Positions 1-9,242 of a stretch of DNA of 35,666 nucleotides are shown piece by piece. A program made the position numbers and the translations under genes. This DNA is from Gammaproteobacteria bacterium. GTDB lineage: Bacteria; Pseudomonadota; Gammaproteobacteria; Steroidobacterales; Woeseiaceae. The stretch is taken from NCBI GenBank assembly GCA_029863705.1, contig JAOTUU010000011.1, forward strand, positions 1-35,666, read 5' to 3'. Within the stretch, counting starts at the first letter, position 1; every line of letters starts with the position of its first letter. The notes below the pieces were generated by a model. It searched no databases, had not been told where the DNA came from, and saw only the letters and a list, made by a program, of their open reading frames with translations.

Positions 1-131
1 ATTCTTTGCACACCGGATTGAAACGCTTGCTGCCTGGCAGCCTCTTCTTCCTCGGCGTCACTAGCCCAGCCCGGCGCTGACCAGCTGCCGGTCACTACGA
101 GCAATAACAGTAAGTGCCTTACCTTTATCAT
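1..131 (-). CDS. Secreted protein of unknown function, N-terminus only
   Basis: An ATG at 131 (minus strand) opens a frame that runs off the left edge of the window, giving 43 codons. The product starts with a classic Sec signal peptide: M-I-K-V-R, then a run of Leu and Val, then a small-residue region ending near Gly-Trp-Ala-Ser. An acidic stretch (DAEEEEAARQ) follows. It begins 17 bases after the tyrS stop on the same strand, so it may be co-transcribed with tyrS. Too little is visible to name a family. Confidence 0.6.
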   Translation of the reverse strand, partial: MIKVRHLLLLLVVTGSWSAPGWASDAEEEEAARQQAFQSGVQR

Positions 132-148
132 GGCTTCCCGAAATCCGA

Positions 149-1348
149 CTAGGTCAGGCTTACCCGCGCGAACCTGCGCTTGCCGACCTGAAAAATATTT
201 GTACTACCGGATGCGATCTCGAGTGAGCGATCTTCAACACGCTCTCCGTCGATTCGAACCGCCCCCTGCTTGATCATCCTCAAGGCATCCGAAGTGCTAC
301 TGACCAGCCCTGCGTCTTTCAATAAATGTGCAATGCCAAGTTTGCCGTCTTTGCTCGCCAACTGAAGTTCCGGAATTTCGTCAGGCATTGCCCCCTGCTG
401 AAAGCGCGCGACGAACTCGTCTTTCGCAGCGCCAGCAGCATTGGCATCATGGAAACGTTCAACAAGCTCCAATGCGAGCTCAAATTTCGCGTCCCGTGGA
501 TTCATGCCATCGTTAACCCGTTGCTTCACATCCGCAATATCTTCGAGTGTTCTAAACGACAGGAGTTCGAAGTACCTCCACATGAGCACGTCCGAGATCG
601 ACATGATTTTGCCAAACATCTCATTGGCCGAATCAGTTATGCCGATGTAGTTGCCGAGCGATTTCGACATTTTCTGCACACCATCAAGACCCTCGAGTAA
701 CGGCATCGTCAGCACGATTTGCTGTTCCTGTCCGAAATCCTGCTGCAATTGCCGCCCGACCAGTAGATTAAATTTTTGATCCGTGCCGCCGAGTTCGACG
801 TCGGCCTTCAGTGCAACAGAGTCATAGCCCTGCACAATCGGATAAAGAAATTCGTGGACAGAGATCGACTGACCACCCGTATACCGCTTGTTGAAATCAT
901 CGCGCTCCAGCATGCGGGCAACGGTGTGATGCGATGACAGCTTAATGAGGCCTGCCGCGTCCATGCCTCCCATCCAGCTGGAGTTGAACTCGATACGCGT
1001 CGTCTTCTCGTCGAGGATCTTGAAAATCTGCGCCTCGTAGGTCGCCGCATTTGCCTGAATCTGCTCAGGCGACAACGCTGGCCGCGTTGCGTTCTTGCCG
1101 GACGGATCGCCGATCATGCCCGTGAAGTCACCAATCAGGAACACAACCTCGTGGCCGTACTCCTGAAACTGCCGCATCTTGTTAATAAGTACGGTGTGCC
1201 CGATATGCAGGTCGGGGGCCGTCGGGTCGAATCCGGCTTTGATGACAAGTGGGCGGCCGAGCTTCAATTTGGCTTCAAGACCGTTTTCCGGCAGCACCTC
1301 ATCCGTACCGCGTTCAAGTTCCTGCAATTGTTCTTTAATTTTCGTCAT
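149..1348 (-). CDS. tyrS: Tyrosine--tRNA ligase
   Basis: TyrRS charges tRNA-Tyr with tyrosine in the cytoplasm. The 399-residue length is normal for the bacterial class I enzyme. The sequence shows the HIGH signature at residues 48-51 (DLHIGHTVL) and KMSKS at 226-230, with the tyrosine-binding region (YPIVQGYDS, then [10 protein letters not shown]) between them. A C-terminal S4-type RNA-binding region follows, with the motif [15 protein letters not shown]. The ATG at 1348 gives a start that matches the family. The gene diverges from the M23 peptidase gene, with a 180-base intergenic region between them. The order tyrS / M23 peptidase / anmK is one I recall from Pseudomonas, which supports the assignment. 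Confidence 0.97.
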   Translation of the reverse strand: MTKIKEQLQELERGTDEVLPENGLEAKLKLGRPLVIKAGFDPTAPDLHIGHTVLINKMRQFQEYGHEVVFLIGDFTGMIGDPSGKNATRPALSPEQIQANAATYEAQIFKILDEKTTRIEFNSSWMGGMDAAGLIKLSSHHTVARMLERDDFNKRYTGGQSISVHEFLYPIVQGYDSVALKADVELGGTDQKFNLLVGRQLQQDFGQEQQIVLTMPLLEGLDGVQKMSKSLGNYIGITDSANEMFGKIMSISDVLMWRYFELLSFRTLEDIADVKQRVNDGMNPRDAKFELALELVERFHDANAAGAAKDEFVARFQQGAMPDEIPELQLASKDGKLGIAHLLKDAGLVSSTSDALRMIKQGAVRIDGERVEDRSLEIASGSTNIFQVGKRRFARVSLT

Positions 1349-1382
1349 AACCTGCGTGTTGGTTCTCAGTGATGGCAGCGGA

Positions 1383-1391
1383 ACTGTAGCA
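1383..1391 (-). promoter_or_regulatory. Possible extended -10 promoter of tyrS
   Basis: On the minus strand the bases TGC-TACAGT fit an extended -10 element (TGn followed by a 4/6 match to TATAAT). It lies about 35 bases upstream of the tyrS ATG, so transcription would start near 1376. No good -35 hexamer sits at the proper distance (best CTTTCA, 3/6). This is a pattern match only. Confidence 0.3.
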
Positions 1392-1528
1392 TTCTCGGCG
1401 AACGATGAAAGCCCATAGTTGACGTTGTATGGGAAAACTGTTTAACACCCTGACTTATAACACTTTTCTTTGACCTGCCGGAGTCGTCACGGTAGAGTAG
1501 CGACATCTCGACTCGAGGGGACCCCGGC

Positions 1529-2911
1529 TTGCACCGTCCAGTCAGCCCACTACTTCACGATTACAAACCTGCGGTGACAAGATCGCCGGCGAAATCCAAG
1601 GCACTGCAGTGGTTTGTTGTCGGACTTGGAATCCCGTTATTAGTTCTCGCTTTTATCTCGTTCATCGACGTGTCGACGGACAAACCACCTGCTCCGACAA
1701 CACCGACGATGACCGCCAGCGATGACACCGACGGCAGCACACCAGAGCTTGTTGCTGAGCCTGCCGTCTATACCGGTGAGCCATTGGTATGGGCACTGGA
1801 ACCCGAATACGAAACCCTGACATTGACCATTCAATCGGGCGATACCCTCGATCAACTGTTTCGCAAACATCAACTCGATATTGGGCACCTGGCAACGATC
1901 GCGCGACTCGATGAAGCCGGGAAACAGTTCCGCAGGATCAAGCCCGGCGACGTATTCGAAATTACCCATGACGAGGGTCAGGTCGTCCGCATGTACTCAG
2001 CATTGAACCTGACGAGCGCGCTTCAGGTCGAGCGTGTGGAGTCCGGGTTTACCGCCGAGCTGATCGAACGACCTATAGAGAAGCGCAAACGGCACGCCTA
2101 CGGTGTCATCGAAAACTCATTGTATGAAAGCGCTGCGGCGGCCGGGTTATCTGACAAGGTCATCATGAACATTGCCGGAATCTTCGCCTGGGACGTCGAC
2201 TTTATCCTCGACATCCGCAGCGGCGATAACTACTACGTGCAATATGAGGAGATCTGGCAGGACGGCGAGTTCGTGACCGATGGAGAAATTGTGGTCGCCG
2301 AGTTCAACAACAATGGCCGTAGCAGTCAGGCGATACGATTTATCGACGACTCGGGCCGTTCCGACTATTTCAGTCCCGATGGACACAGCGTTCGCAAGGC
2401 CTTTCTCCGCTCTCCCGTAGATTTTCGCGTCAGCTCGTCATTTAACCCCAACCGCCGTCACCCTGTGCTCAAGACTGTTCGCCCGCATCGCGGTGTTGAC
2501 TACGCCGCACCACGCGGCACGCCGATCAAGGCAGCCGGAGATGGCAAGGTAATTTTCCGCGGCGTGAAATCGGGCTATGGCAAGGTGGTCATACTGCAGC
2601 ATGGTGGCAACATCACTACGCTGTACGCGCATATGTCGAATTTCGCCGCAAAGGCACGTCTTGGCGCACGCGTGCGGCAGGGTCAGACCGTTGGTTTTGT
2701 CGGTAAGACAGGGCTCGTTACCGGAGTGCACTTGCACTACGAGTACAGGCTAAACGGTGTGCATCGCAATCCGAGAACCGTCAAGCTTCCTCAGGCTGAC
2801 CCAATCGCCAGCGAATATCGGCAGCGCTTTCTCGCAACTGCGGCGCCCCTCCTTGAGGAACTCGAGCAGTTTAAGAACACGCAACTAGCCACCGCTTCCC
2901 GCACGAATTGA
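1529..2911 (+). CDS. mepM: Membrane-anchored M23 peptidoglycan endopeptidase (MepM-like)
   Basis: Predicted zinc metallo-endopeptidase that cuts peptide crosslinks in the murein sacculus, acting in the periplasm. The TTG at 1529 is preceded by GAGGGGA with 7-base spacing. One N-terminal membrane helix spans about residues 28-47. A LysM/OapA-like segment (IQSGDTLDQLF) starts near residue 100, and the M23 catalytic domain fills the C-terminal third. Zinc ligands are visible as H320 and D324 in HRGVDYA, with H401 and H403 in VHLHYEY. The 460-residue length and domain order match E. coli MepM (440 aa). The stop lies 19 bases before anmK, so an operon of cell-wall turnover genes is likely. The exact crosslink specificity cannot be read from sequence. 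Confidence 0.88.
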   Translation: MHRPVSPLLHDYKPAVTRSPAKSKALQWFVVGLGIPLLVLAFISFIDVSTDKPPAPTTPTMTASDDTDGSTPELVAEPAVYTGEPLVWALEPEYETLTLTIQSGDTLDQLFRKHQLDIGHLATIARLDEAGKQFRRIKPGDVFEITHDEGQVVRMYSALNLTSALQVERVESGFTAELIERPIEKRKRHAYGVIENSLYESAAAAGLSDKVIMNIAGIFAWDVDFILDIRSGDNYYVQYEEIWQDGEFVTDGEIVVAEFNNNGRSSQAIRFIDDSGRSDYFSPDGHSVRKAFLRSPVDFRVSSSFNPNRRHPVLKTVRPHRGVDYAAPRGTPIKAAGDGKVIFRGVKSGYGKVVILQHGGNITTLYAHMSNFAAKARLGARVRQGQTVGFVGKTGLVTGVHLHYEYRLNGVHRNPRTVKLPQADPIASEYRQRFLATAAPLLEELEQFKNTQLATASRTN

Positions 2912-2930
2912 TCAGCTGGCATCGACGGCT

Positions 2931-4037
2931 ATGGGGCACTACTACATCGGCCTGAATTCGGGCACCAGCATGGACGGCATTGATGCCGCACTCGTGAGTT
3001 TTGGAGACGGGTCAGTCGAGGTCCACGCAACACATGCACATCCCTACCCGTTAGAACTTCGCAACCGGCTGATTGCCGCTATACGTAATCCGGATCGATG
3101 CACGATCGACGAAACCGGACAACTGGATCACTGGACGGGTGAATGTTTTCGGGACGCGGCACTGACCTTGCTCGCCGACGCGCAAATCGCTGCCGACCAG
3201 ATCACAGCCGTCGGTAGCCACGGCCAAACGTTGCGACACCAGCCCGACGCTGACCACCCGTTTACGATCCAGGTCGGCGACCCGACCATTATTGCAAAGG
3301 GCATCGGCATCACAACGGTTGCCGATTTCCGCCGCGCAGACCTGGCCCTTGGTGGTCAGGGCGCTCCGCTCACGCCGCTGTTTCACGAGTGGTTATATCG
3401 TCAAGCCGGATCCAACAAAGTCATTCTGAACATCGGCGGTATTGCCAATATCACAATTCTCCCGGCCGATGGCCGGCCGTCATCCGGATTCGACACTGGT
3501 CTCGGTAATACCTTGCTCGACGCCTGGATCAACAAGAATCGCGCGGAACCATTTGACCGCGATGGTAGCTGGGCGGCGCAAGGGGCTATCGATGACAAAC
3601 TCTTGTCCCGTCTCCTCGCCGACCCGTATTTCCAGGCGGCACCACCCAAGAGCACGGGATTCGAATACTTCAACCTCGAATGGCTCGAGACAGCGGGAAT
3701 TGCAGGCATTGCGCCTGCAGATGTGCAAGCAACTCTTTGCGCACTGACCGTCCGGAGTGTTACCACAGCGATTCAGAGTTTCGCAGTCGATACCTCTGAG
3801 GTGTTTGTCTGCGGCGGTGGCGCTCACAACACCGAACTAATGATGCGATTGCAGGCAGCACTCCCGCATAGTCAGGTAAACTCGACCGCCGCCGTCGGTC
3901 TCGATCCGGATTGGGTTGAAGCTGCGGCATTTGCATGGCTGGCGATGCGCACCATGGACGGCCTTGATGGCAATCTTCCGGCCGCAACGGGTGCGCAACG
4001 TGCGGCCGTTTTAGGTGCCATATTTCCGGCGGATTAA
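2931..4037 (+). CDS. anmK: Anhydro-N-acetylmuramic acid kinase
   Basis: AnmK hydrolyses and phosphorylates 1,6-anhydro-MurNAc to MurNAc-6-phosphate, a cytoplasmic step in recycling cell-wall fragments. The 368-residue length fits the family. The N-terminal phosphate-binding loop GLNSGTSMDGIDAALV is diagnostic. Also present are the conserved GSHGQTLRH (from about residue 94), the sugar-site segment QVGDPTIIA, the ADF motif in VADFRRADLALGGQGAPL, and NIGGIANIT with a C-terminal VCGGGAHN. It follows the M23 peptidase gene and ends one base before the ppk1 ATG. AmpD and AmpE elsewhere in the window belong to the same recycling theme. Confidence 0.96.
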   Translation: MGHYYIGLNSGTSMDGIDAALVSFGDGSVEVHATHAHPYPLELRNRLIAAIRNPDRCTIDETGQLDHWTGECFRDAALTLLADAQIAADQITAVGSHGQTLRHQPDADHPFTIQVGDPTIIAKGIGITTVADFRRADLALGGQGAPLTPLFHEWLYRQAGSNKVILNIGGIANITILPADGRPSSGFDTGLGNTLLDAWINKNRAEPFDRDGSWAAQGAIDDKLLSRLLADPYFQAAPPKSTGFEYFNLEWLETAGIAGIAPADVQATLCALTVRSVTTAIQSFAVDTSEVFVCGGGAHNTELMMRLQAALPHSQVNSTAAVGLDPDWVEAAAFAWLAMRTMDGLDGNLPAATGAQRAAVLGAIFPAD

Positions 4038-4038
4038 A

Positions 4039-6099
4039 ATGAGCACTACCGATTTGTACATCAACCGCGAACTCAGTCAATTTGAGTTCAACAAGCGGGT
4101 ATTCGCGCAGGCACAAGACCCAAGCATACCGCTGCTTGAGAGATTGAGGTTCTTGTGCATCACTTGCACCAACCTTGATGAGTTTTTCGAGATTCGCGTC
4201 GCTGCGCTGAAACAGCGAATTGAAATAGGCGCGCCTGCACAAGGGCCGGAAAAACTCTCGGCGCAAGAATTATTTGATGCCCTTCGAATTGGCATGATCG
4301 GTGTCGTAGAACAACAATATGATTTGTTGAACAAAACCTTGTTTAGCGAACTCACGCAGGCCGGCGTTCAGTTTCTGCAGAGTGAGGAATGGAATGATGA
4401 GCAGCAAGAGTGGCTCAAGGACTATTTTCTTCATCAGGTTGTACCCGTATTAACGCCACTGACGTTTGATCCGTCACGGCCTTTCCCGCGTGTCCTGAAC
4501 AAGAGCCTTAACTTCATAGTTCGGTTGCACGGCAAAGACGCATTCGGCCGGCGCCGACACCGCGGCATGGTGCAGGCTCCGAGATCATTGCCACGAATTA
4601 TTCAGTTGCCCGAGCACCTGAGCAAACCCGATTGCCAGAGTTTTGTGTTTCTCTCATCGATTATTCGCGTACATGTCAACGAGCTGTTTCAGGGCCTCGC
4701 GGTCGATGGTTGCTACCAGTTTCGTGTTACTCGAAACAGCAACCTGTATGTCGACGATGAGGAAGTCAGCGACCTCGTCCGGGCACTGGAAGGTCAGCTT
4801 GAAGCCAGTCGCTATGGTGCAGCCGTGCGACTTGAAGTCAGCCACGAATGTCCGGAAGACCTGCAGCAATTCCTGCTCGATCACTTCAAGCTCGCTGAGC
4901 ACGATATGTACCTGGTCGACGGCCCGGTGAACCTGAATCGCCTCGCGACCATTTGCGACATGGAGGATCGGCCCGAGCTTCGCTACCCGAGCTTCGCCCA
5001 AGGCCTGCCTGAAGAGCTGTTAACAGATGAGAACCTGTTTTCGTTGCTTTCAAAGAAAAACGTTCTTCTGCATCACCCCTATCAGTCGTTCGCACCAACG
5101 ATTGATTTCATCAGATCGGCATCCTCAGATCCCGACGTGCTGGCGATAAAAATCACGCTGTATCGAACCGGCGCGGATTCTCCGATAGTTGATCACCTTG
5201 TCGACGCGGCTAGAGCGGGCAAGGAAGTTACGATCATTATCGAGTTGATGGCAAGGTTTGACGAAGCCGCCAATATTTCACTCGCCAACCGCCTGCAGGA
5301 GGCCGGCGCCCACGTTGTGTATGGGCTCGTGGGTTACAAGACTCACGCGAAAATGACGCTCGTAGTGCGACGTGAATCCGATCAGCTGATTCGTTACGTA
5401 CACCTAGGCACCGGAAACTACCATCATGCGACGACGCACGTGTACACAGATTACGGGTACATGAGTAGCAGCCAACGACTCGGCGAGGATGTGCACAAAG
5501 TGTTCATGCAATTAACGAGTCTAACCGAAGCGCGCGATCTCACTCGAATGCTGGCATCGCCTTTCAGCCTCTATGACGCGCTGATCGCAAAAATCGGTCG
5601 CGAAGCTGATAACGCGCGGGCCGGGAAAAAGGCACGCATCATTGCCAAGATTAACTCGCTGAGTCAGACCGGAATTATCGATGCACTCTACGAAGCGTCA
5701 AAAGCCGGGGTTCGCATCGACCTCATCGTGCGCGGCATTTGCTCTTTGCGCCCCGGTGTACCCGGGCTTTCCGACAACATTCATGTCCGATCAATCGTTG
5801 GCCGCTTCCTCGAACATTCGCGCGTCTACTATTTCCTCAATGATGGCGAAGAGGAGTTCTATTGCTCAAGCGCTGACTGGATGGAAAGAAACCTGCTGCG
5901 TCGAAACGAATCGTGTTTCGAAATTCGGCAGAAACGACTCAAGGATCAGATTCGTGGCGATCTGGAGCTGTTTCTCGCCGACAATTGCCAGGCGTGGACA
6001 CTGCACGGTGATGGCAGTTACGAGAGACTAAGCCCTGGTCAGGACGAGCCAGTATCAGCCCAGACCGTATTTCTCGAGACGCTTGCCGCGCCTAGCTAA
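4039..6099 (+). CDS. ppk1: Polyphosphate kinase 1
   Basis: Ppk1 reversibly transfers the ATP gamma-phosphate onto inorganic polyphosphate chains. Using the ATG at 4039, 6 bases after GGCGG, the protein has 686 residues, equal to the family norm. An in-frame GTG at 4015 would lie inside anmK and adds nothing homologous. Domain order is normal: N-terminal helical domain (LYINRELSQFEFN), head domain, then two phospholipase-D-like catalytic domains. The autophosphorylated histidine is H436 in GYKTHAKMTL, and the second catalytic histidine is H593 in LEHSRVYYF; they correspond to E. coli H435 and H592. The gene converges with ppx and the two stop codons overlap by 8 bases, so synthesis and degradation genes face each other. 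Confidence 0.97.
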   Translation: MSTTDLYINRELSQFEFNKRVFAQAQDPSIPLLERLRFLCITCTNLDEFFEIRVAALKQRIEIGAPAQGPEKLSAQELFDALRIGMIGVVEQQYDLLNKTLFSELTQAGVQFLQSEEWNDEQQEWLKDYFLHQVVPVLTPLTFDPSRPFPRVLNKSLNFIVRLHGKDAFGRRRHRGMVQAPRSLPRIIQLPEHLSKPDCQSFVFLSSIIRVHVNELFQGLAVDGCYQFRVTRNSNLYVDDEEVSDLVRALEGQLEASRYGAAVRLEVSHECPEDLQQFLLDHFKLAEHDMYLVDGPVNLNRLATICDMEDRPELRYPSFAQGLPEELLTDENLFSLLSKKNVLLHHPYQSFAPTIDFIRSASSDPDVLAIKITLYRTGADSPIVDHLVDAARAGKEVTIIIELMARFDEAANISLANRLQEAGAHVVYGLVGYKTHAKMTLVVRRESDQLIRYVHLGTGNYHHATTHVYTDYGYMSSSQRLGEDVHKVFMQLTSLTEARDLTRMLASPFSLYDALIAKIGREADNARAGKKARIIAKINSLSQTGIIDALYEASKAGVRIDLIVRGICSLRPGVPGLSDNIHVRSIVGRFLEHSRVYYFLNDGEEEFYCSSADWMERNLLRRNESCFEIRQKRLKDQIRGDLELFLADNCQAWTLHGDGSYERLSPGQDEPVSAQTVFLETLAAPS

Positions 6100-7639
6100 A
6101 GGTAAGCTCGTAGCCTACGTCTTGCAGATACCCTTGCTCACGTTCCAGGTCTGCGATTGTCAGCGGGTTTTCCTCCAACCACGCTGACTCAAAACGCAGT
6201 GCCATGGAATAGCCGTCTACCAGCAGTTCAATCGATGGCATTTCCACCATGCTGCGACTTCGGTTCAACAACACTGCGAGTCGCAAGATCATAGCGAGTC
6301 GCAACGCCGTGGCCCGCCAGTTTTGCGGCAGCCGGTTTATGGAGGGTTTGACGATCGAGTCACGTTGACTACCTATAAGGAACGCAAGAAAACGTTGCTC
6401 AGCCCTAGGGAACCCCGGTAAGTCCGCATGCTCAGCGATATAGGCGCCATGACGTTGAAAGCCATCGTGTGAAATATCGAGACCAATCTCGTGCAACCGC
6501 GCCGACCAGTCGAGCATGTCCTTGCTGAACGGCATCTCAAGTTGCCAACCTGCCACACACTGCTTGAGTAATGTGTCCGCAGTAGCAGCAACGCGTTTGG
6601 CCTGCGCATCGTCCACTTGATACCGAGCTGCCATCGCACGAACGCTCCTCTCGCGGGCGTCTTCGTGCGTCAACCGCCCCAGCAAGTCGTACAGCAATCC
6701 TTCCCTGAGTGCGCCATCGGAGACCTGCAACGAATTGATGCGTAATACGCCGAGCAACTCCGTCAGAATCGCTAGCCCACCGGGCCAAACCTGCGCACGT
6801 CGTTCTGACAGGCCGGGCAGTGACAAGTCATCGATTCTCTCGAAAGTGAGCACCCGCTCGATCAACTGTTGCAGCGACTCCGGCGTCAGGCTGTGAGAAT
6901 CAACAATGCCCAGCTCGCTAGCAACGCTCGCTGTTGCACGGATTGTCCCGGATGTTCCTATCGACTCGACGTCAGCGGCATCTCTGAAAAATGCTTTTAC
7001 TGGCCTGAGTTCAAGTCGGGCAGCGACGCGGGCCTTGTCGAAAGCCTGGCGCGTTATCTTGCCGTGCGGAAAAAATCGCTCGGTCATCGATACGCAACCA
7101 AGGTGCAGGCTCTCAAGGGCGCGGGGCTCATTGCCCTGGCCGAGAATCAACTCGGTGCTGCCTCCGCCGATATCGAGCACGAGCCGTAAGCCGTCGTTTG
7201 GCGGCAAACTCTGCGTCACGCCCTGGTAGATCAAGCGTGCTTCCTCGATACCGGAAATGATCTCAATAGGATGCCCGAGTGCGGATTCTGCTTCGGCCAT
7301 GAATCCGGTATCTTCTCGCGCACGCCGAATCGTGCTGGTGCCTGCTGCGCGCACACGGCCTGCGTGAATATCGCGCAACCGTTCGCCAAATCGGGACAGG
7401 CAATCCAAGGCTCGAGCCCGAGCGTCAGGCGACAGGTCACCGCTGGCTGACAGGCCTTCTGCCAGCCGCACTGTTTCACGCAAGCGGTCGAGAATAGCGA
7501 GCTGTCCGTGGCGCAGCTCGCCGACGATCATGTGAAAACTGTTGGAACCCAGGTCAACGGCGGCGATGACCTCGGGCGGAGAGCTGGAAGCGGTCTCAGG
7601 CCGTGAAGGACTGTCCACAACCGCAGGTTGTCTTCGCAT
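6092..7639 (-). CDS. ppx: Exopolyphosphatase (Ppx/GppA family)
   Basis: Removes terminal phosphates from polyphosphate; some members also hydrolyse pppGpp. The ASKHA-fold start [18 protein letters not shown] and the second phosphate loop [15 protein letters not shown] are intact, as is the [12 protein letters not shown] segment. An HD-like helical domain follows ([10 protein letters not shown] near the C-terminus). The start is uncertain: the ATG at 7639 gives 515 residues and overlaps erpA by 44 bases, while a GTG at 7618 gives 508 residues and overlaps by 23. Neither has a good Shine-Dalgarno sequence, which points to translational coupling with erpA. Adjacency to ppk1 favours the Ppx over the GppA name. 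Confidence 0.93.
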   Translation of the reverse strand: MRRQPAVVDSPSRPETASSSPPEVIAAVDLGSNSFHMIVGELRHGQLAILDRLRETVRLAEGLSASGDLSPDARARALDCLSRFGERLRDIHAGRVRAAGTSTIRRAREDTGFMAEAESALGHPIEIISGIEEARLIYQGVTQSLPPNDGLRLVLDIGGGSTELILGQGNEPRALESLHLGCVSMTERFFPHGKITRQAFDKARVAARLELRPVKAFFRDAADVESIGTSGTIRATASVASELGIVDSHSLTPESLQQLIERVLTFERIDDLSLPGLSERRAQVWPGGLAILTELLGVLRINSLQVSDGALREGLLYDLLGRLTHEDARERSVRAMAARYQVDDAQAKRVAATADTLLKQCVAGWQLEMPFSKDMLDWSARLHEIGLDISHDGFQRHGAYIAEHADLPGFPRAEQRFLAFLIGSQRDSIVKPSINRLPQNWRATALRLAMILRLAVLLNRSRSMVEMPSIELLVDGYSMALRFESAWLEENPLTIADLEREQGYLQDVGYELTFS

Positions 7640-7964
7640 TTGGATTGCGAATGATAAATTGCGCGCCCTGCAAGTCTTCCTTGTAGTCAATTTCCGCGCC
7701 CATCAGATACTGGACGCTCATGGGATCGATAACGAGCGTTACACCCATGTTAACGACCTCGCTGTCACCCTCTTCGATGTTCTCATCGAAGGTGAAGCCA
7801 TACTGAAAGCCGGAGCAACCACCACCAGAAATGAACACTCTGAGCTTAAGCTCGTCATTCTGCTCTTCCTTAATTAACTCGCCCACCTTGTGTGCCGCCG
7901 CATCTGTAAAGACTACTGCTGGCGGAGGAGTTGCATTGTTCACGGCTGATGTTTCTGACTGCAT
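7596..7964 (-). CDS. erpA: Iron-sulfur cluster insertion protein ErpA
   Basis: A-type carrier that delivers [Fe-S] clusters to apo-enzymes such as the isoprenoid enzymes IspG and IspH. The 122-residue protein has the three conserved cysteines in the expected places: one in [12 protein letters not shown] and two in the C-terminal [11 protein letters not shown]. The N-terminal 20 residues are the usual variable extension. The ATG at 7964 has AGG about 8 bases upstream. It lies between the bactofilin and ppx genes on the same strand and overlaps the ppx 5' end. ErpA is chosen over IscA because of this neighbourhood (bactofilin and DUF6776 upstream). Confidence 0.93.
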   Translation of the reverse strand: MQSETSAVNNATPPPAVVFTDAAAHKVGELIKEEQNDELKLRVFISGGGCSGFQYGFTFDENIEEGDSEVVNMGVTLVIDPMSVQYLMGAEIDYKEDLQGAQFIIRNPNAKTTCGCGQSFTA

Positions 7965-7991
7965 GTTTCTGCTTACCTGTCCTTTGGACGA

Positions 7992-8417
7992 TTATGATTC
8001 GGCGCCAGCGGCGGCCGAATCGTCAATACGGCTTGTTTGTTCGAGCAATGGTACCTGCCCTTCGGGCTGATGCACGAGTTTACCGTTAATCTCTGCACCA
8101 ATGGCCATTTCAATAAGATTGTAATACACATTGCCTATGACGCGCGCCGTGGACCCAAGTTCAACGCGCTGCGTAGCGAACACATCGCCCCGCACAATGC
8201 CGTGCAGCACGACATAAGGTACTGTCACACCGCCTTCTACGTTGCCATCTTCGCTGACGCTGAGCGCCGAATTGCTCTCCGGATCCGCACTTACGCTTCC
8301 GTTGACCGTGCCATCAACATGGCAGCCACCCTCAAAAAGCACGTCCCCGCTAATCTTGGTATTGGCTCCGACCAGCGTATCGACAACTGTGTGCCTGCGT
8401 TGTTTTCGACCAAACAT
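7992..8417 (-). CDS. Bactofilin (polymer-forming cytoskeletal protein)
   Basis: Bactofilins self-assemble into nucleotide-free filaments that localise cell-wall enzymes or polar machinery. The 141-residue product has the compact right-handed beta-helix core typical of the family (about residues 15-120). It is rich in regularly spaced Gly and Val steps such as ISGDVLFEGGCHVDGTVNGS and GIVRGDVFATQRVELGS. Short flexible ends flank the core; the basic N-terminus begins MFGRKQRRH. GGAGGA sits 5 bases before the ATG. It is the gene upstream of erpA, and I know this pairing from other Gammaproteobacteria. With a murein endopeptidase gene nearby, a role in envelope organisation is reasonable but inferred. 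Confidence 0.9.
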   Translation of the reverse strand: MFGRKQRRHTVVDTLVGANTKISGDVLFEGGCHVDGTVNGSVSADPESNSALSVSEDGNVEGGVTVPYVVLHGIVRGDVFATQRVELGSTARVIGNVYYNLIEMAIGAEINGKLVHQPEGQVPLLEQTSRIDDSAAAGAES

Positions 8418-8455
8418 GTAGTCCTCCAGCGTGCCTTCGCAGGCATTAATCCGAT

Positions 8456-9175
8456 TCAGCCCGTACTTATTTCCCAGGCGAAGGTCTCTTCTATGCTATC
8501 GATAGATCGTGTCTTCGAAAGCACCTCTATATTAATCCGTTCCGGCGTAAACCCGTCCGGAAGAATAATTTCGCGATCAAAGTCCTGAAAGTAACGAAAC
8601 GAGAATGGCCAGCTCTTGCTTGCATCTGCGGGCAGTAGTTGGGCGAATTCGATTCTAGCCTCTGCTCCGCCCTGATCGCCGACAACCGTCAATTTAACGT
8701 CGCCACTCACCTTTCGATCGTGTTTGAGGGATTGTAATAGAACCAGGCGAACATTGTAGGCACGCTCAACCGAGCCCCGCGTCAGCCTGAGGTCCTGCAC
8801 TCGCAATCCTGCAGCACCATCCGCTGGCGACACGATGCCCCGGTAAAAGGCGACGGCATCAGTTTGCTCCTGAATCTTCGCTTGCAATGTCATCAGGCTC
8901 GTTTCGACGTCCTTGTAGGCTTCCTTGTCAATTTCACGGTGCGTTTCAAGCAGCACTACCTGCTCTTTCAGCGCGACGATTTCAGCTTGCAGGCCTTTTA
9001 TTCTGTCCTCGAAGCTCCGCCGCTCTGCAGCAGCATCCACGATGTTGTAGTTGGCCTGAATTCGGCCAGATTCGAAAACCAGGTAGCCAAAAACAACAAT
9101 TAGCACCAGCAAAAAGACGCGCACCATAAAGACGCGTCCTCGGCTATGTAGCTGTAATGGTGAATGTCTGGCCAC
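8456..9175 (-). CDS. DUF6776-type membrane protein with coiled coil
   Basis: No biochemical function is known to me. The protein has a short basic N-terminus, one membrane helix (about residues 17-34, VRVFLLVLIVVFGYLVF), then a coiled coil from about 48 to 110 with Leu/Ile heptads and many Glu, Arg and Gln. A C-terminal beta-rich domain of about 120 residues follows, containing WPFSFRYFQDFDREIILP. This layout and the position next to bactofilin and erpA match the family now called DUF6776. The GTG at 9175 includes the basic segment; an ATG at 9127 with GAGGA 9 bases upstream is a real alternative and would begin directly at the helix. It could be a membrane anchor for the bactofilin, by context only. 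Confidence 0.8.
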   Translation of the reverse strand: MARHSPLQLHSRGRVFMVRVFLLVLIVVFGYLVFESGRIQANYNIVDAAAERRSFEDRIKGLQAEIVALKEQVVLLETHREIDKEAYKDVETSLMTLQAKIQEQTDAVAFYRGIVSPADGAAGLRVQDLRLTRGSVERAYNVRLVLLQSLKHDRKVSGDVKLTVVGDQGGAEARIEFAQLLPADASKSWPFSFRYFQDFDREIILPDGFTPERINIEVLSKTRSIDSIEETFAWEISTG

Positions 9176-9242
9176 GGAGTTCTTCGCTCAGATCAAAGAC
9201 GTTATGTTACGCGGTGCCCCGACCCGAGAGAAGTGCGGCACG

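Noticed and set aside
1419-1461. TTGACG and TATAAC upstream of the M23 peptidase gene as a promoter
   Set aside because: The hexamers are about 31 bases apart, too far for a sigma70 promoter, and neither has a partner at 16-18 bases.
8037-8588. 183-codon plus-strand frame over the bactofilin gene
   Set aside because: It lies across bactofilin and the DUF6776 3' end, both of which have clear family features; its product shows no recognisable motif.
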